Assembly: GCF_001693815.1 (NCBI RefSeq)
Contig: NZ_MBQD01000011.1
Span: 343,561-407,560, forward strand
DNA length: 64,000 nucleotides
From: Tessaracoccus lapidicaptus
GTDB taxonomy: Bacteria; Actinomycetota; Actinomycetes; Propionibacteriales; Propionibacteriaceae
Direction of reading: 5' to 3'
Shown here: in pieces, positions 7,342 to 16,554 of the stretch
Position numbering within the stretch: position 1 is the first letter of the stretch
Layout of the letters: every line of letters starts with the position of its first letter
The notes under the pieces: model-generated
Told to the model about the DNA's origin: nothing
What the model saw: the letters and a program-made list of their open reading frames with translations, nothing else
The model's database searches: none
Position numbers and translations under genes: made by a program

Positions 7342-10300
7342 GGCCGGCCTCCAGCGTCAGCCCCTTGGGCGAGAGGCGCGCGCCGGCCGCCCGCATCACG
7401 GCCTCCAGCCCGGAGGCGCCGGCGCGGTCGCCGTCGATCTCCTCGATGCGCAGCCGCTCCATGCGTCCCTCGGCGATGGCGGCGAGCAAGGCGCGGGTGA
7501 CGAGGGTGGCCCGGTCGGCGCGCGTGTCGTCGTCGGCGAAGAGGGTGAGCACCCGGCCGCCGCGGGTGAGATGGGCCAGGCAGAGCCCGTCGGCCAGCAC
7601 CACGAGGGCGCCCGCGGCCCGGGCGGGGCGGGCGCTCGGGTGCTCCGGCCAGGGCAGCACACTGCCGTACGGATTGGCGGGGTCCAGCGCGGCCAGCACG
7701 ATCGCGGCCGGATGCTCGGTCCCAGAGGGCCACGCCGCCCGGTCGGGCGAGTCCGCGAAGCCGCGGACGAGTTCGAGCACCTCCCGTGTGGTGAACTGGG
7801 CGCCGCCCAGCCCCTCCACGACGTAGCCGCGCAGGACGGTCCCGGCCAGTTCCAGCTCCGAGAGGAGGCGGTAGGCGGCCGCGAATCCGCCGGGGGTCCC
7901 GTCGGCGGTCACGCCGCCGCGGGTGACGACGCCCTGGCGCTCCAGCCATGCGGAGGCGGTCGCGATCGCCGCCTCCGCCGGCGGCAGCTCCGGGTCGCGG
8001 ACGCGGTACCAGCGCCCCGCGCCCGACGGCGGGGTGAGGGCGCCTCCCGCCATCAACAGCGAGCGGGACGGACGCGGGAGCCGGGCGCGCCGGCGCGGGG
8101 CCGGCCGCGGGGCGCGGTGGGCGCCGCGGGCGCTGCCGCCGATGCGGGCGCGCACGGCCGCCATCGACGCCGGCGCGATGGCACCCTCCTCCGCGGCGCG
8201 CCACAACGCCTCCGTGACCTCAGCGGTCGTCCCGCCCAGGGCCGCGTGGAGGGCCGCGAACGTGCCGTCGCCGTCGGCCAGGGCCCGGGCCACGGCCAGT
8301 GAGTCCTCCGACGGAGCGCCCTCGGCCGGGCCGAGCAGGTCCAGGTCCCCGGCGGGGACGAGCGCGATCAGCGGATCGTTGGCGCCGGCGGACCCCCGCA
8401 CGCGGATCACGACCTCCGACTCCGCGAGGAGTGCGTCGAGGTGGGCGGGGGAGTAGCCCGCTAGGCGTGCGGGGAGCACGTGCGTCTCCCAGGCGCTGGC
8501 CGGCAGGACGGCCCCGGCAAGGCGTTGGAGGGTCAGGAGCACCTCGTCGGGCGTGGAGGAGGGGCGGTCGTCGAGCTGGTGACTGGCCGCGAGGAAGCGC
8601 GCGTAGGCGCTCTGCGACACGGGCTGCAGCTCACGGCGGGCGGCGGCGAGGCTGCGGGTCCGCAGCCGGCGCAGCACCTCGGGGTCGACGACCTCGGTCT
8701 CCGTGGCGCCCGGGGTGAACCGGCCGGAGGTCAGCCGCCGGCCGGCGATCTCCCGGTCGAGGATGAGGGAGACCGTCGCCACGCCGAGACCGAACGCGGC
8801 CGCGACCTCGGCGGCGGTGAACGGGCCGTGGGTGCGCGCGTAGCGGGCGACGAGCTGCGTCAGCGGGTCCCGGCCCTCCGTCGTGGCCGGCGCCGTGTGG
8901 CCGGCGGGGACGGGGACGCCGAGGGCGTCGCGCAGGAGCCCCAGGTCGGCGGCGGCGACCAGGTGCGGCTCGCCGGCCACCCGCACCACCGCGACCCGCC
9001 CCGCCACGGCGGCGATGGCCGCGTCGACGTCCGCGAGGGTCACGCGGTCCGGGAGGTCGGTGAGCGGGATCGGGCCCAGCAGGCGCGGGAGCTCGGCGAG
9101 GTCGTCGGCAGTGGCGGCGCGCCGCTCGGGCGCCGTGTGCTGCAGCTCAGCGACCACCTGGGCCACGACGTCCGGGTCGAGCAGTTCCCGGAGGTCGAGC
9201 GTGCCGAGGGCGGCGGCCAGCAACTCGGGGTCCATCGACAGCATCGCGGCGCGGCGCTCGGCCAGCGGGGTGTCGCCGTCGTACAGGAACGCCCCGGTGT
9301 AGCGGAACAGGATCGTCGCGGCGAACGGGCTGGGCTGCTCGGTCGTGACCTCGACCAGCCGCACCCCGCCGGAGCGCAGCCCGCGCATCAGCTCCACGAG
9401 GCCCGGCAGGTCGTAGACGTCCTGGGTCACCTCGCGGACCGTCTCGATGATGATGGGGAAGCGGGGGTGGTGCCGGGCCACCTCGAGCAATTGCGCGGCC
9501 CGCTGCCGCTGCTGCCACAGCGGCGCGCGGCGCCCCGGGGTCCGGCGGGGCAGGAGCAGGGCGCGGGCGGCGCACTCCCGGAACCGGCCGGCGAACAGCG
9601 CGGTGCCGCCGACCTGCTCGGTGACGATGGCGACGACCTCGTCGGGGTCGGCCAGCAGCAGCTCGGGGAGCCGGTCCGCGGCCTCGCAGTCCGGGAGACG
9701 CAGGACGACGCCGTCGTCGGAGGCCACCGGCTGGACGTCGACGCCGGCCGCCCGCGACAACGCCTCGGCCATCAACAGCGACCAGGCCCCGAGCAGGCGC
9801 CGGCCCAGCGGCGAGTGCACGACGACCCGCCAGTCGCCCAGCTCGTCGCGGAACCGCTCGATCACGACCGTCGAGTCGTCGGGCAGCGCCCCGGTGGCGG
9901 CCCGCTGCTCGGCCAGGTAGGTGGCGAGGTTGGCGGCGGTGTTGGCGTCCACATGCCCGGCGTCCAGGCGGCGGGGGTCGCGGGCGGCCTCCTTGAGGAA
10001 CCTCCCGATGTCGCGGCCCAGCTCGGCGGGGCGGCCCTCGTCGTCGCCGCGCCAGAACGGCAGCCGTCCAGTGCGCCCGGGGGCGGGCGTCACGCGGACC
10101 TGGTCGCGGGTGATCTCCTGGATCTGCCAGGCCGAGGCGCCGAGGGTGAACACGTCGCCGACGCGCGACTCGTAGACCATCTCCTCGTCGAGTTCGCCCA
10201 CCCGCCGGGCCCCCTGCTCGTCCCCGGCGAGGAAGACGCCGAACATGCCCCGGTCCGGGATGGTGCCGCCCGACGTCGCGGCGAGGCGCAGCGCGCCGGG

Positions 10301-11902
10301 CCGGGGATGGAGCCGCCCGTCGTCGCCCAGGACCAGGCGGGCCCGCAGCTCCCCGAAGTCCGCCGACGGGTACGCGCCGGTCAGGAGTTCGACGACGGAG
10401 TCCAGCAGCGCGCGGTCCAAGCCGGCGTACGGCTGGGAGCGGGTGACGGTGGCGTACCAGGCGTCGACGTCGAGGCCGGTCTCTCCCGCCGCCGCGGCGG
10501 CTGCGACGGTCTGCTGGGCCAACACGTCGAGTGGATGGCGCGGGATCCGCAGCTCCTCGATGCGGCCGGCGAGCATCTGTTCGGTGGCGACGACCGCGGG
10601 AGCCAGGTCGCCGCGGTGCAGCGGGTACACGTCCCCGACGCTGACGGCGCCCACGACGTGGCCGGCCCGGCCGATCCTCTGCAGCGCCCCGGCGACCGTC
10701 GGCGGGGCCCCCACCTGGATGACGCGGTCCACGGCGCCCATGTCGATGCCGAGCTCGAGCGAACTGGTCGCGACGACGCAGCGGAGCTCGCCGGACTTGA
10801 GCGCGCCCTCGATCTCGGCGCGCGCCTCCTTGCTGACCGACCCGTGGTGCGCGCGGGCGATCACCGCGGGCGCGCCGCGCGACACGTCGGAGGCGGCCAT
10901 CATCTGGGCGGGCGGCCGGTCCGGCGTCGCCGGGAGCGTGTCCGGCGCGTGGCGGGCCGCCCAGATCTCGTTGAGCCGCGCCGTCAAGCGCTCCGCCACC
11001 CGGCGTGAATTGGTGAACACCAGCGTCGACCGGCCGCCGATGACGGCGTCGTAGACCTCCTGCTCGATGTGCGGCCACAGCGACGAGCCCGACGGGGCGT
11101 CCACGCCCAGCGTGTCGGTGCCCGGGCCCGCGAGCAGCGGGTCGACGGGCGTCTCGGCACCGGGGGCGGGGCCCGGGTCCGTGATGTCGGCCACGGGCAG
11201 CCGGACGTGCACGTCCCACTCCTTCGCCGTCGGCGGGGCGACGACGGTGACCGTGCGGTCTCCCCCCAGGAACTGGGCCACCCGCTCGATGGGCCTGACC
11301 GTCGCCGACAGCGCGACGCGCTGCACGTCGTTGCCGACGAGCGCGTCGAGCCTCTCGAGGCTGAGGGCCAGGTGGCTGCCGCGCTTGGTGCCGGCCACCG
11401 CGTGGATCTCATCGACGATGACCGTCTCGACGCCGGTCAGTGTGCTGCGGGCCGAGCTCGTGAGCATGAGGTAGAGCGATTCGGGCGTGGTGATGAGGAT
11501 GTCGGGGGGCCGGCGCAGCAGCGCCGCCCGCTCCCGCGACGTCGTGTCCCCGCTGCGGACGCCGACCGTCACGTCGGCCGGCGGCAGGCCCAGCCGCTCG
11601 GCCGTCACGCGCATCCCGGTGAGGGGGGCGCGGAGGTTGCGCTCGACGTCGACCCCGAGCGCCTTGAGCGGCGACACGTACACGACGGTGGTGCCGGCCG
11701 TCCGGGGGCGCGCCGCCAGGCGGTCCAGGGCCCACAGGAACGCGGCGAGCGTCTTGCCCGATCCGGTCGGGGCGACGACGAGGGCGTGATCGCCGCGGGC
11801 GATGGCCGTCCAGGCCTCGACCTGCACCGCCGTCGGGGCGGCGAAGACGGCACGGAACCACTCGCGCGTGGGCGCGGAGAAGGCGTCGAGCGCGTCGGTC
11901 AT
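7334..11902 (-). CDS. lhr: Lhr-type ATP-dependent helicase
   Basis: The 1522-residue superfamily 2 helicase is close in length to mycobacterial Lhr. Start at ATG 11902 (M-T-D-A-L-D-A-F) is preferred over upstream in-frame codons that would overlap non-homologous sequence. Motif I is A-P-T-G-S-G-K-T (K50), motif II D-E-I-H (164-167), motif III S-A-T, motif V E-L-G-I-D-M, motif VI Q-R-I-G-R-A-G-H. These are followed by the winged-helix/beta-barrel Lhr core (to about residue 860) and the long Lhr C-terminal domain. It is a 3'-5' translocase that unwinds RNA:DNA hybrids and is linked to DNA repair. It is coupled to nei2. Confidence 0.95.
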   Translation of the reverse strand: MTDALDAFSAPTREWFRAVFAAPTAVQVEAWTAIARGDHALVVAPTGSGKTLAAFLWALDRLAARPRTAGTTVVYVSPLKALGVDVERNLRAPLTGMRVTAERLGLPPADVTVGVRSGDTTSRERAALLRRPPDILITTPESLYLMLTSSARSTLTGVETVIVDEIHAVAGTKRGSHLALSLERLDALVGNDVQRVALSATVRPIERVAQFLGGDRTVTVVAPPTAKEWDVHVRLPVADITDPGPAPGAETPVDPLLAGPGTDTLGVDAPSGSSLWPHIEQEVYDAVIGGRSTLVFTNSRRVAERLTARLNEIWAARHAPDTLPATPDRPPAQMMAASDVSRGAPAVIARAHHGSVSKEARAEIEGALKSGELRCVVATSSLELGIDMGAVDRVIQVGAPPTVAGALQRIGRAGHVVGAVSVGDVYPLHRGDLAPAVVATEQMLAGRIEELRIPRHPLDVLAQQTVAAAAAAGETGLDVDAWYATVTRSQPYAGLDRALLDSVVELLTGAYPSADFGELRARLVLGDDGRLHPRPGALRLAATSGGTIPDRGMFGVFLAGDEQGARRVGELDEEMVYESRVGDVFTLGASAWQIQEITRDQVRVTPAPGRTGRLPFWRGDDEGRPAELGRDIGRFLKEAARDPRRLDAGHVDANTAANLATYLAEQRAATGALPDDSTVVIERFRDELGDWRVVVHSPLGRRLLGAWSLLMAEALSRAAGVDVQPVASDDGVVLRLPDCEAADRLPELLLADPDEVVAIVTEQVGGTALFAGRFRECAARALLLPRRTPGRRAPLWQQRQRAAQLLEVARHHPRFPIIIETVREVTQDVYDLPGLVELMRGLRSGGVRLVEVTTEQPSPFAATILFRYTGAFLYDGDTPLAERRAAMLSMDPELLAAALGTLDLRELLDPDVVAQVVAELQHTAPERRAATADDLAELPRLLGPIPLTDLPDRVTLADVDAAIAAVAGRVAVVRVAGEPHLVAAADLGLLRDALGVPVPAGHTAPATTEGRDPLTQLVARYARTHGPFTAAEVAAAFGLGVATVSLILDREIAGRRLTSGRFTPGATETEVVDPEVLRRLRTRSLAAARRELQPVSQSAYARFLAASHQLDDRPSSTPDEVLLTLQRLAGAVLPASAWETHVLPARLAGYSPAHLDALLAESEVVIRVRGSAGANDPLIALVPAGDLDLLGPAEGAPSEDSLAVARALADGDGTFAALHAALGGTTAEVTEALWRAAEEGAIAPASMAAVRARIGGSARGAHRAPRPAPRRRARLPRPSRSLLMAGGALTPPSGAGRWYRVRDPELPPAEAAIATASAWLERQGVVTRGGVTADGTPGGFAAAYRLLSELELAGTVLRGYVVEGLGGAQFTTREVLELVRGFADSPDRAAWPSGTEHPAAIVLAALDPANPYGSVLPWPEHPSARPARAAGALVVLADGLCLAHLTRGGRVLTLFADDDTRADRATLVTRALLAAIAEGRMERLRIEEIDGDRAGASGLEAVMRAAGARLSPKGLTLEAGRA

Positions 11903-11970
11903 GTGGGCCAGTGTGCCACTGCCCCCCGACGGCCCGGTGAGGGTTTCTTGGCTGTAGTCACCCACGAAAG

Positions 11971-12900
11971 TCACACTGGAGAATCGGTGGGGCAGGCGCG
12001 GCAGCGTGACACGGTTCCAGTCCACCCTCGGGCCGACAGGGCGGCGGCGAGTTGGGCGGCCACCGCACAGGGGCTCGTTTCGACCGCCCACCATCCGTAC
12101 CGCAGAGTCACCGCGCCGAGGCGCAGCGCGTGCTCATTGTCGCGCCACATGTCTTTCGACCAGTTCGTGTGGTCACGCATGCCGTCCAATTCCACGAAGA
12201 GTCCCTCCGCGGGGTAGACGCCGTCGACTCTGCCTGAGTGTGTCCATTCCTGACGGCGAGGCACGGGAAGCCGGTGGGGCTCCAGAACCCTGGTGTGGAA
12301 CCGCCACTCAAGTGCGCTCTCGATGCCGCTGTTGGCATGGCTGACAAGACGACTGAGGGTGCTCGAGTGGCGCGTAGGCCCCTTGATCCTCAGCGTCTCA
12401 AGTAGCCGTGACGGGGTAGTGCGGCGGTTCGCCAGTGCCGATGCCACGGCCGATACCGTCGTGGTCTCGTCGCTCTCGTCCGCGAGGTCGCACAAGGCCA
12501 CCTCCTCGGGAGAGGTCCGGCTTGGTGCCCCGCGTCCGCGTCGATCGCCCCGCCGGAAGCGCACCTGGATAGACGCCACGTCCAGGGGACTCCGCTGTTG
12601 AAGCGTCCAGACCGTCACCCTCCCTGGAGTGTCTCGGAGGAAGCCGTGCAGGTAGCAGGCCGCGGCGCCGCTGATCGCAGCCGAGCTTCCGCCGCGCAGC
12701 ACCCCCACCCACAGGGCAGCTTCGAACGTTGTTCCTTCCAGCAGATAGAGCTTGGGGGCGATGGTGATCCAGCCCTGCCGGAATCGTCGCCGAACATCAG
12801 GGCTGACCCCAGCTGCTGTGAGCTGCGCGGCGGACAGGACGCCGGCCTGACGGGCGGCGAGAGCGGTCAAGGAGTCGGGGAGTTTCTGCCGTGGGCGCAT
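11971..12900 (-). CDS. AbiEi antitoxin-like N-terminus with DUF559 nuclease-like domain
   Basis: The 309-residue protein has an N-terminal winged-helix segment (about 10-55: A-R-Q-A-G-V-L-S-A-A-Q-L-T-A-A-G-V-S, then W-I-T-I-A-P-K-L-Y) like AbiEi-type antitoxins. Its C-terminal part (about 215-290) resembles DUF559/Vsr-type PD-(D/E)xK folds, with R-V-D-G-V-Y and E-L-D-G as candidate metal residues. No AbiEii toxin is adjacent, so a two-gene toxin-antitoxin role is not supported. Base composition is visibly less GC-biased than that of lhr or gnd, suggesting transfer. GGAGGG precedes the ATG. Function unknown. Confidence 0.65.
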   Translation of the reverse strand: MRPRQKLPDSLTALAARQAGVLSAAQLTAAGVSPDVRRRFRQGWITIAPKLYLLEGTTFEAALWVGVLRGGSSAAISGAAACYLHGFLRDTPGRVTVWTLQQRSPLDVASIQVRFRRGDRRGRGAPSRTSPEEVALCDLADESDETTTVSAVASALANRRTTPSRLLETLRIKGPTRHSSTLSRLVSHANSGIESALEWRFHTRVLEPHRLPVPRRQEWTHSGRVDGVYPAEGLFVELDGMRDHTNWSKDMWRDNEHALRLGAVTLRYGWWAVETSPCAVAAQLAAALSARGWTGTVSRCRACPTDSPV

Positions 12901-13000
12901 GGGGCCACCCTCCGCCGTCGGCCGTCATCGGACAAGCAGTGCGCGCTGTAGGGACGACACTTCTCCCGCTCCTGACAACACCGCCCGTTTCGCCATCCCA

Positions 13001-13040
13001 GTGTGAGTCTCGCGGGTGCGTACCACCACGAGACTCACAC
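13001..13040 (-). terminator. Perfect 12-bp hairpin downstream of gnd
   Basis: GTGTGAGTCTCG (13001-13012) pairs with CGAGACTCACAC (13029-13040), with an inner GGTG/CACC stem. It lies 10 bases beyond the gnd stop. There is no T-run, as is common for actinobacterial terminators. Confidence 0.6.
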
Positions 13041-13050
13041 TCGACGTGGC

Positions 13051-14499
13051 TCAGTGGCTGTCGGTCGCCTCCACCTCGGCGCCGTCGGTGGACCAGTTGA
13101 CGTGGAACGTCCCCTCGCGGTCGACGCGCCGGTAGGTGTGGGCGCCGAAGTAGTCACGCAGCCCCTGCGTCAGGGCGGCGTTCAGGCGCGGGGCGCGGGC
13201 CTGGTCGTAGTGCGCCAACGCGGCCGAGAAGCCCGGCACCGGCACGCCGCCGCGCACCGCCTCCGCCACGACGGTGCGCCACGCGTCCTGCGCGTCGGCC
13301 AGCCCCGCCGCCACCGACGGCGCCTCGAGCAGCGTGGTGAGCTGGCCCGCCGCGTACTCCGAGCGGATGCGCTCCAGCAGCTTGGCGCGGATGATGCAGC
13401 CGCCGCGCCAGATCTTGGCCACCTCGCCCACGTTGATGTCCCAGCCGTACTCGTCAGCCGCCATGCGGATCTCGTCGAGCCCCTGGGCGTACGCGACGAC
13501 CTTGCTCGCCCACAGCGCCTGCCGGATCTGGTCGAGGAACCGTGCCCGGTCCTCGACGCCGATGGTCCCGGCGGGGCCGTGCAGCGCGGCTTGCGCCGCG
13601 CGCCGCAGCTCCGGCGACGACGAGATCGCGCGCGCGAACACCGACTCCGCGATCGTGTTGACCGGGGTGCCGAGCTCGAGCGCCGATTGGACCGTCCACG
13701 TGCCGGTGCCCTTCATGCCGGCGGCGTCGACGATGACCTCCACGAGCGGGCCGCCCGTGGCCGGGTCAACCTTGCGCAGCACCTCGGAGGTGATCTCGAT
13801 GAGGTAGGAGTCGAGGTCGCCCTCGTTCCAGGCGGCGAAGGTGTCGGCCATCTCCTCGTGGCTGAGGCCGAGGGCCTTGAGCAGTTCGTAGGCCTCGCCG
13901 ATGAACTGCATGTCGGCGTACTCGATGCCGTTGTGCACCATCTTGACGAAGTGGCCCGCGCCGTCGGTGCCGATGTAGGTGCAGCACGGCTCGCCGTCGA
14001 CCTTGGCCGAGATCGACTCCAGGATGGGTCCGAGGGCCTCGTAGGACTCGGCCGACCCGCCGGGCATGATCGACGGCCCCTCGAGCGCCCCGACCTCACC
14101 GCCGGAGATGCCGGCGCCGACGAAGTGGAACCCGAGTCCGCGGAGCTTCTCCTCGCGGCGCCTGGTGTCCTCGAAGAACGCGTTGCCGCCGTCGACGACG
14201 ATGTCGCCCTCGTCGAGGAGGGGGAGGAGCGAGTCGATGGTGGCGTCGGTGCCGGCGCCCGCCTTGACCATGATGATGATGCGGCGGGGGCGCTCGAGCG
14301 AGGCGACGAAGTCGGCCAGCTCCGCGGCGGGGCGGAAATCGCCCTCGTGGCCGTGCTCGGCGATCACGGCGTCCGTCTTGGCGGTGGTCCGGTTGTAGAC
14401 CGCGACCCGGTGCCCGTTGCGGGCGAGGTTGCGGGCCAGGTTGGATCCCATCACCGCCATCCCGATCACGCCGACGTTGGCCAGCTGCGCCTCAGACAT
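13051..14499 (-). CDS. gnd: 6-phosphogluconate dehydrogenase (decarboxylating)
   Basis: This 482-residue NADP-linked enzyme of the oxidative pentose phosphate pathway converts 6-phosphogluconate to ribulose 5-phosphate and CO2. The N-terminal Rossmann motif is G-V-I-G-M-A-V-M-G-S-N-L-A-R-N, followed by Y-N-R-T. The substrate region reads F-V-G-A-G-I-S-G-G-E-V-G-A-L-E-G-P-S-I-M-P-G-G, and K-M-V-H-N-G-I-E-Y carries the catalytic lysine. The length fits the long (decarboxylating, dimeric) class. AAGAAGGGA precedes the ATG. Its product feeds rpiB in this same window. Confidence 0.97.
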   Translation of the reverse strand: MSEAQLANVGVIGMAVMGSNLARNLARNGHRVAVYNRTTAKTDAVIAEHGHEGDFRPAAELADFVASLERPRRIIIMVKAGAGTDATIDSLLPLLDEGDIVVDGGNAFFEDTRRREEKLRGLGFHFVGAGISGGEVGALEGPSIMPGGSAESYEALGPILESISAKVDGEPCCTYIGTDGAGHFVKMVHNGIEYADMQFIGEAYELLKALGLSHEEMADTFAAWNEGDLDSYLIEITSEVLRKVDPATGGPLVEVIVDAAGMKGTGTWTVQSALELGTPVNTIAESVFARAISSSPELRRAAQAALHGPAGTIGVEDRARFLDQIRQALWASKVVAYAQGLDEIRMAADEYGWDINVGEVAKIWRGGCIIRAKLLERIRSEYAAGQLTTLLEAPSVAAGLADAQDAWRTVVAEAVRGGVPVPGFSAALAHYDQARAPRLNAALTQGLRDYFGAHTYRRVDREGTFHVNWSTDGAEVEATDSH

Positions 14500-14591
14500 A
14501 TCCGTCTCGTCCCTTCTTCCGCGACTCTCGTACCGCCCGAGCCTATCGGGCAGAATTGGAGGCCCCGGCCATCCCAGTGATTGGACCCGCC

Positions 14592-15035
14592 ATGCACCTG
14601 ACGACGACGCTCTGGTTCGCCACTGAGGCCGAGCGGGCCGCGGACCGCTACACCGAGATCTTCGGCGGCCCCACCCCGACGGTGCACCGCGGCCCCGACG
14701 GCAACGTCCTCGCCGTCGAGTTCACGGTCCTGGGCTGCCACTTCACGGCCATGAACGGCGCGCGGGTCGCGCCCAGCGAGGCCATCTCGTTCCAGGTGCC
14801 CTGTGACACCCAGGAACATATCGACACCTTCACCGACGCGCTGATCGGCGAGGCGGGGGAGCAGCAGGCCTGCGGGTGGCTGCGCGATGAGTTCGGCGTG
14901 TCCTGGCAGATCGTCCCGGCGGAGCTGCCGAGCCTGTTGTCACACCCCGTCTGGGGCGGTCACGTGGCGGCGGAGCTGTTGTCGATGCACCGCATCGACA
15001 TCCGGCGCCTGCTCGCCGCCGGCCACGTGGAGTAG
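14592..15035 (+). CDS. VOC-superfamily (PhnB-like) protein
   Basis: 147 residues from the ATG at 14592 (an in-frame ATG at 14556 has less typical sequence). The product opens M-H-L-T-T-T-L-W-F, and the F-T-A-M-N-G motif and W-x-I-V-P near the C-terminus are typical of PhnB/YjdN-like vicinal oxygen chelate proteins annotated as 3-demethylubiquinone methyltransferase-like. Enzymatic role is unknown. It converges with the GH32 gene 4 bases away. Confidence 0.75.
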   Translation: MHLTTTLWFATEAERAADRYTEIFGGPTPTVHRGPDGNVLAVEFTVLGCHFTAMNGARVAPSEAISFQVPCDTQEHIDTFTDALIGEAGEQQACGWLRDEFGVSWQIVPAELPSLLSHPVWGGHVAAELLSMHRIDIRRLLAAGHVE

Positions 15036-15039
15036 GCCG

Positions 15040-16158
15040 TCAGCGGGCCGGCCCACCGAGGAGGCCGCGCCCTCCGCGCACCTCGACCACCTCGTCGTCG
15101 AGGACGACCTCCACGGGGCCTCCGTCGTGGGGCAGCTCCGCGGTCAGCGACGGCGTGACCAGGCGGAGGACGTCGCCGTCGAGCTCGAGCGTCGCGGTGT
15201 CGGTCAGCTCGAGCAGCCCCTCGGGCAGCCAGGTGTAGCGCTCAGCCGTGCCCGGCTCGGCGTGCGCGTCGAGGTCCGGGTGCGGCTCGGCGAGGAGGCG
15301 GTCGCCGTCGACCCGCAGCACGTAGGGCAGCGACAGGCAGCCGGTCCAGTCCTCCCCGCGCACCTCGCGCAGCCAGGCCATCATGCACGGCCGGCCCGCG
15401 GCGTCGCGGAAGACGGTCGGGGCGTAGTAGGTGCCGTAGGTGAGGCGGCCCCAGGCGCGCGGGGTGAACCGGCCGCCCGCGAACTCGCCGACGGCGTAGC
15501 CCGCGTAGTGCAGCCTGCCGGCCTCCCACACGGAGGTGAGCATCACCCAGGAACCGTCCACCTCGATGACCTGTGGGCACTCCCACAGTGCGCCCATCCA
15601 GACCCCGTCGGTCTCGTCGCGGTGCCGGCTGAGCGCGACGCCGTCGTAGGCCCAGCTCTCGCCGTCGGTGGAGACGAAGCCGTGCATCATGGCGTGCCCG
15701 GACGCGGAGTCGGAGCCGACCATCATGCGCCACACGTCGCCGTCGCGGAGCACGAAGGGGTCGCGGAAGTCCCTGATGCCCAATCCGGCGGGCGCGGTGA
15801 CGACGACGTCGCCCTTGTCCCAAGACGTCAGGGCGGTGTCGCGGGGACGCGCGGTGCGGACCGAGGCGAGTCCGAGGACGGGCTGTCGCGCGGAGGTGTA
15901 GTACGCCAGCGGGCCTAGGTCGTCCTCGACGATGCAGCCGGTCCAGATGCCGTCGTCGCCGTCGCCGGGCTGGATCGCGGGGCCCGCGTAGCGCAGGCTG
16001 AACAGGTCGTCGCCGATGGCGTGTCCCCACTCGATGCCGAGGCCCCAGTCGAGGGTCTCGGGCGCGTGCTGGTGGAACACGTGGTAGCCGTCCGCGCGGT
16101 GGATGACGCCGTGGGGGTCGTTGAGCCATCCGCGCGGGGACCGATAGTGCAGCCTCAT
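15040..16158 (-). CDS. GH32 beta-fructofuranosidase-like enzyme
   Basis: The 372-residue hydrolase should release fructose from sucrose, sucrose phosphate or fructans. The family triad is visible: W-L-N-D-P-H-G with nucleophile D14, F-R-D-P with transition-state stabiliser D133, and W-E-C-P with acid/base E193. It has no signal peptide and is shorter than bimodular invertases, with only a short C-terminal beta region, so it should be cytoplasmic. It stands alone, without a PTS or transporter neighbour, so the substrate cannot be fixed. Confidence 0.88.
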   Translation of the reverse strand: MRLHYRSPRGWLNDPHGVIHRADGYHVFHQHAPETLDWGLGIEWGHAIGDDLFSLRYAGPAIQPGDGDDGIWTGCIVEDDLGPLAYYTSARQPVLGLASVRTARPRDTALTSWDKGDVVVTAPAGLGIRDFRDPFVLRDGDVWRMMVGSDSASGHAMMHGFVSTDGESWAYDGVALSRHRDETDGVWMGALWECPQVIEVDGSWVMLTSVWEAGRLHYAGYAVGEFAGGRFTPRAWGRLTYGTYYAPTVFRDAAGRPCMMAWLREVRGEDWTGCLSLPYVLRVDGDRLLAEPHPDLDAHAEPGTAERYTWLPEGLLELTDTATLELDGDVLRLVTPSLTAELPHDGGPVEVVLDDEVVEVRGGRGLLGGPAR

Positions 16159-16384
16159 GGAGTGAGACTAGAGCCGCCCGGGCGCTCCCGCCGGGGTGGC
16201 GGCTTCATCCGCCCCGGTTCCGCCCGCTCGCGAGGCCTGGATGAGCCTGATCCATGGCTCGACGACCGAACTCGTCGATATTCGCCTGATTCGAGCGTTG
16301 ACCCTCGAAGCAGGCTCAAGCCTCTCTTCGAATCGTGGAGAGCCTGGGAGCGGTAAGACCCCATGAGAAACCTTGAACAAACCC

Positions 16385-16413
16385 TGGACAATCGTCGCGG
16401 CTCGACGTACTCT
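16385..16413 (+). promoter_or_regulatory. Promoter-like elements of a possible leaderless ORF
   Basis: TGGACA (16385-16390), a 17-base spacer and TACTCT (16408-16413) place the expected start of transcription at or next to the ATG at 16420. Confidence 0.4.
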
Positions 16414-16419
16414 CGAGTC

Positions 16420-16515
16420 ATGCCCGCCGAGGCCATCCAGAACGGCCGCGCGGCGCACCCCGGCGCCAAGATGACGCCCAAGACCATCCTCATGTCGGTG
16501 CACTGCGCCGGCTGA
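16420..16515 (+). CDS. Possible 31-residue leaderless small protein
   Basis: The ORF starts M-P-A-E-A-I-Q-N-G and ends L-M-S-V-H-C-A-G. It has no ribosome-binding site, but a good -10 ends 6 bases before the ATG, as in other leaderless genes of this window. It has one Cys and one adjacent His near the end, no membrane span and no recognised family. It points toward pyrC, which is on the other strand, so it is not an obvious leader peptide of a downstream gene. It may be spurious. Confidence 0.3.
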   Translation: MPAEAIQNGRAAHPGAKMTPKTILMSVHCAG

Positions 16516-16521
16516 CCCCGT

Positions 16522-16554
16522 CCTACCGCCGGGACTCCTACGCCCGGCGGTAGG
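16522..16554 (-). terminator. Perfect 12-bp hairpin overlapping the pyrC stop
   Basis: CCTACCGCCGGG (16522-16533) and CCCGGCGGTAGG (16543-16554) are perfect complements around a 9-base loop containing the pyrC stop codon. It probably ends the pyr operon message. Confidence 0.6.

Larger units (their letters stand above)
16159..16537. other. 379-base region between the GH32 and pyrC genes
   Basis: No recognisable protein gene spans this region and its base composition is less GC-rich than its surroundings. It holds the GH32 upstream region, a promoter-like pair at 16385-16413, a possible 31-codon ORF at 16420-16515 and the start of the pyrC terminator hairpin. It could be the remnant of a decayed gene. 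Confidence 0.5.

Noticed and set aside
12901..13050. Possible leader peptide or RNA gene between gnd and the AbiEi-like gene
   Set aside because: Only a hairpin typical of a gnd terminator is evident; no conserved RNA fold or credible ORF.
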